Positions 6,343 to 6,894 of a stretch of DNA of 6,894 nt are shown here, in pieces. The position numbers and the translations under genes are program-made. The notes below the pieces were generated by a model that ran no database searches, was not told where the DNA came from, and saw nothing but the letters and a program-made list of their open reading frames with translations. Numbering within the stretch: position 1 is the first letter of the stretch; each line of letters starts with the position of its first letter. Origin of the DNA: Gammaproteobacteria bacterium (GTDB lineage: Bacteria > Pseudomonadota > Gammaproteobacteria > UBA6429 > Thiohalophilaceae); the NCBI GenBank assembly GCA_013152045.1, contig JAADGZ010000082.1:1009-7902 (forward strand). The letters are read 5' to 3'.

Positions 6343-6894
6343 ATGAAGCCTTTTGCGGAATCTTGTGAGCAGAACAAGGATCCGATTCTTGATGTGCTCA
6401 CAGAGCAGCTTGCGCATGTGCAATGCGTGCTGGAGATTGGCAGCGGTAGCGGCCAACATGCGGTGTACTTTGCCCGCCACCTACCGCATTTGCACTGGCA
6501 AACCAGTGATATACCTGATCGGCATGCGGGTATCCAGCAGTGGATCGATGAAGCCGAGCTTGGCAATCTTGGTTCACCGCTTGAGCTGGACGTGAGCCAG
6601 GCACAATGGCCGAAGCTAGAGGTGGAGGCCGTATTCAGTGCCAATAGTGTACATATTATGCCATGGTCCTGCGTAGAAAAAATGTTTGCTGGGGTTGCCA
6701 ACATCTTGCAGACCCAGGGTTTGCTGTGCCTGTACGGGCCGTTCAATTACGGTGGCGATTATACCAGTAAAAGTAATGAGGAATTTGATTACTGGCTTAA
6801 AACACAGGACTCGCGAAGCGGCATTCGTGATTATGAAAAGTTGGTTGAGCTGGGACGTCAACATGAGCTGCGCCTGGTGCATGACTATGAAATG
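6343..6894 (+). CDS. DUF938-family SAM-dependent methyltransferase, C-terminus cut by window edge
   Basis: The frame runs 184 codons from ATG 6343 to the right edge without a stop. The N-terminus (MKPFAESCEQNKDPILDVL) matches the typical DUF938 opening. The glycine-rich SAM-binding motif I is VLEIGSGSGQHA (29-40), with an acidic Asp56 at the end of the next strand (WQTSD). Further family-like segments are SANSVHIMPW (99-108) and LLCLYGPFNYGG (127-138). DUF938 proteins are about 200 residues, so perhaps 15-20 residues are missing. The family includes the vertebrate METTL26-like proteins; the bacterial substrate is unknown to me. No upstream in-frame ATG exists before the TAA at 6307, so the start is firm, although no clear Shine-Dalgarno is present. 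It is transcribed away from the cytochrome operon and shares its promoter region. Confidence 0.9.
   Translation, partial: MKPFAESCEQNKDPILDVLTEQLAHVQCVLEIGSGSGQHAVYFARHLPHLHWQTSDIPDRHAGIQQWIDEAELGNLGSPLELDVSQAQWPKLEVEAVFSANSVHIMPWSCVEKMFAGVANILQTQGLLCLYGPFNYGGDYTSKSNEEFDYWLKTQDSRSGIRDYEKLVELGRQHELRLVHDYEM

Noticed and set aside
6327..6746. A 139-codon open frame on the minus strand
   Set aside because: It is antisense to the DUF938 methyltransferase, whose motif I and family-specific segments are clear. The product is rich in Ser and Cys without domain features.

Overview
The window reads as a chromosomal segment of a gammaproteobacterium of moderate GC content. The main pointer is a full-length class I (enterobacterial/pseudomonad-type) adenylate cyclase, a family largely confined to Gammaproteobacteria. 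A periplasmic diheme cytochrome c and a DUF938 methyltransferase fit a free-living, respiring species, perhaps an environmental or sulfur/C1-metabolising lineage, but the genus cannot be fixed from sequence alone. No mobile element, tRNA, rRNA or CRISPR array is visible, and the coding density is that of ordinary core chromosome.

Layout, left to right: (1) 1-754, minus: N-terminal part of a class II aldolase-domain protein, running off the left edge. (2) 821-1672, minus: a PAS-GGDEF protein whose GGDEF signature has decayed to DENEL while the RxxD inhibitory-site motif is kept. (3) 1673-1820: a divergent control region. (4) 1821-4679, plus: cyaA, adenylate cyclase, with an unclear start overlapped by a 24-codon reading frame. 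(5) 4680-4713: a short convergent gap. (6) 6242-4714, minus: a two-gene operon joined by an ATGA overlap, encoding an exported diheme cytochrome c fused to a DUF302 domain, then an exported stand-alone DUF302 protein. (7) 6243-6342: an AT-rich divergent promoter region. (8) 6343-6894, plus: a DUF938 SAM-dependent methyltransferase, cut by the right edge just before its expected end.

Two groupings stand out. The cAMP-producing enzyme is transcribed back to back with a probable non-catalytic c-di-GMP-type sensor, which puts two nucleotide second-messenger genes around one control region. The cytochrome/DUF302 pair looks like a small periplasmic redox module of unknown substrate: both proteins carry signal peptides, their DUF302 domains align without gaps across the core, and the two core cysteines of the fused copy are replaced in the stand-alone copy. 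This module is the best candidate for an undescribed system in the window.
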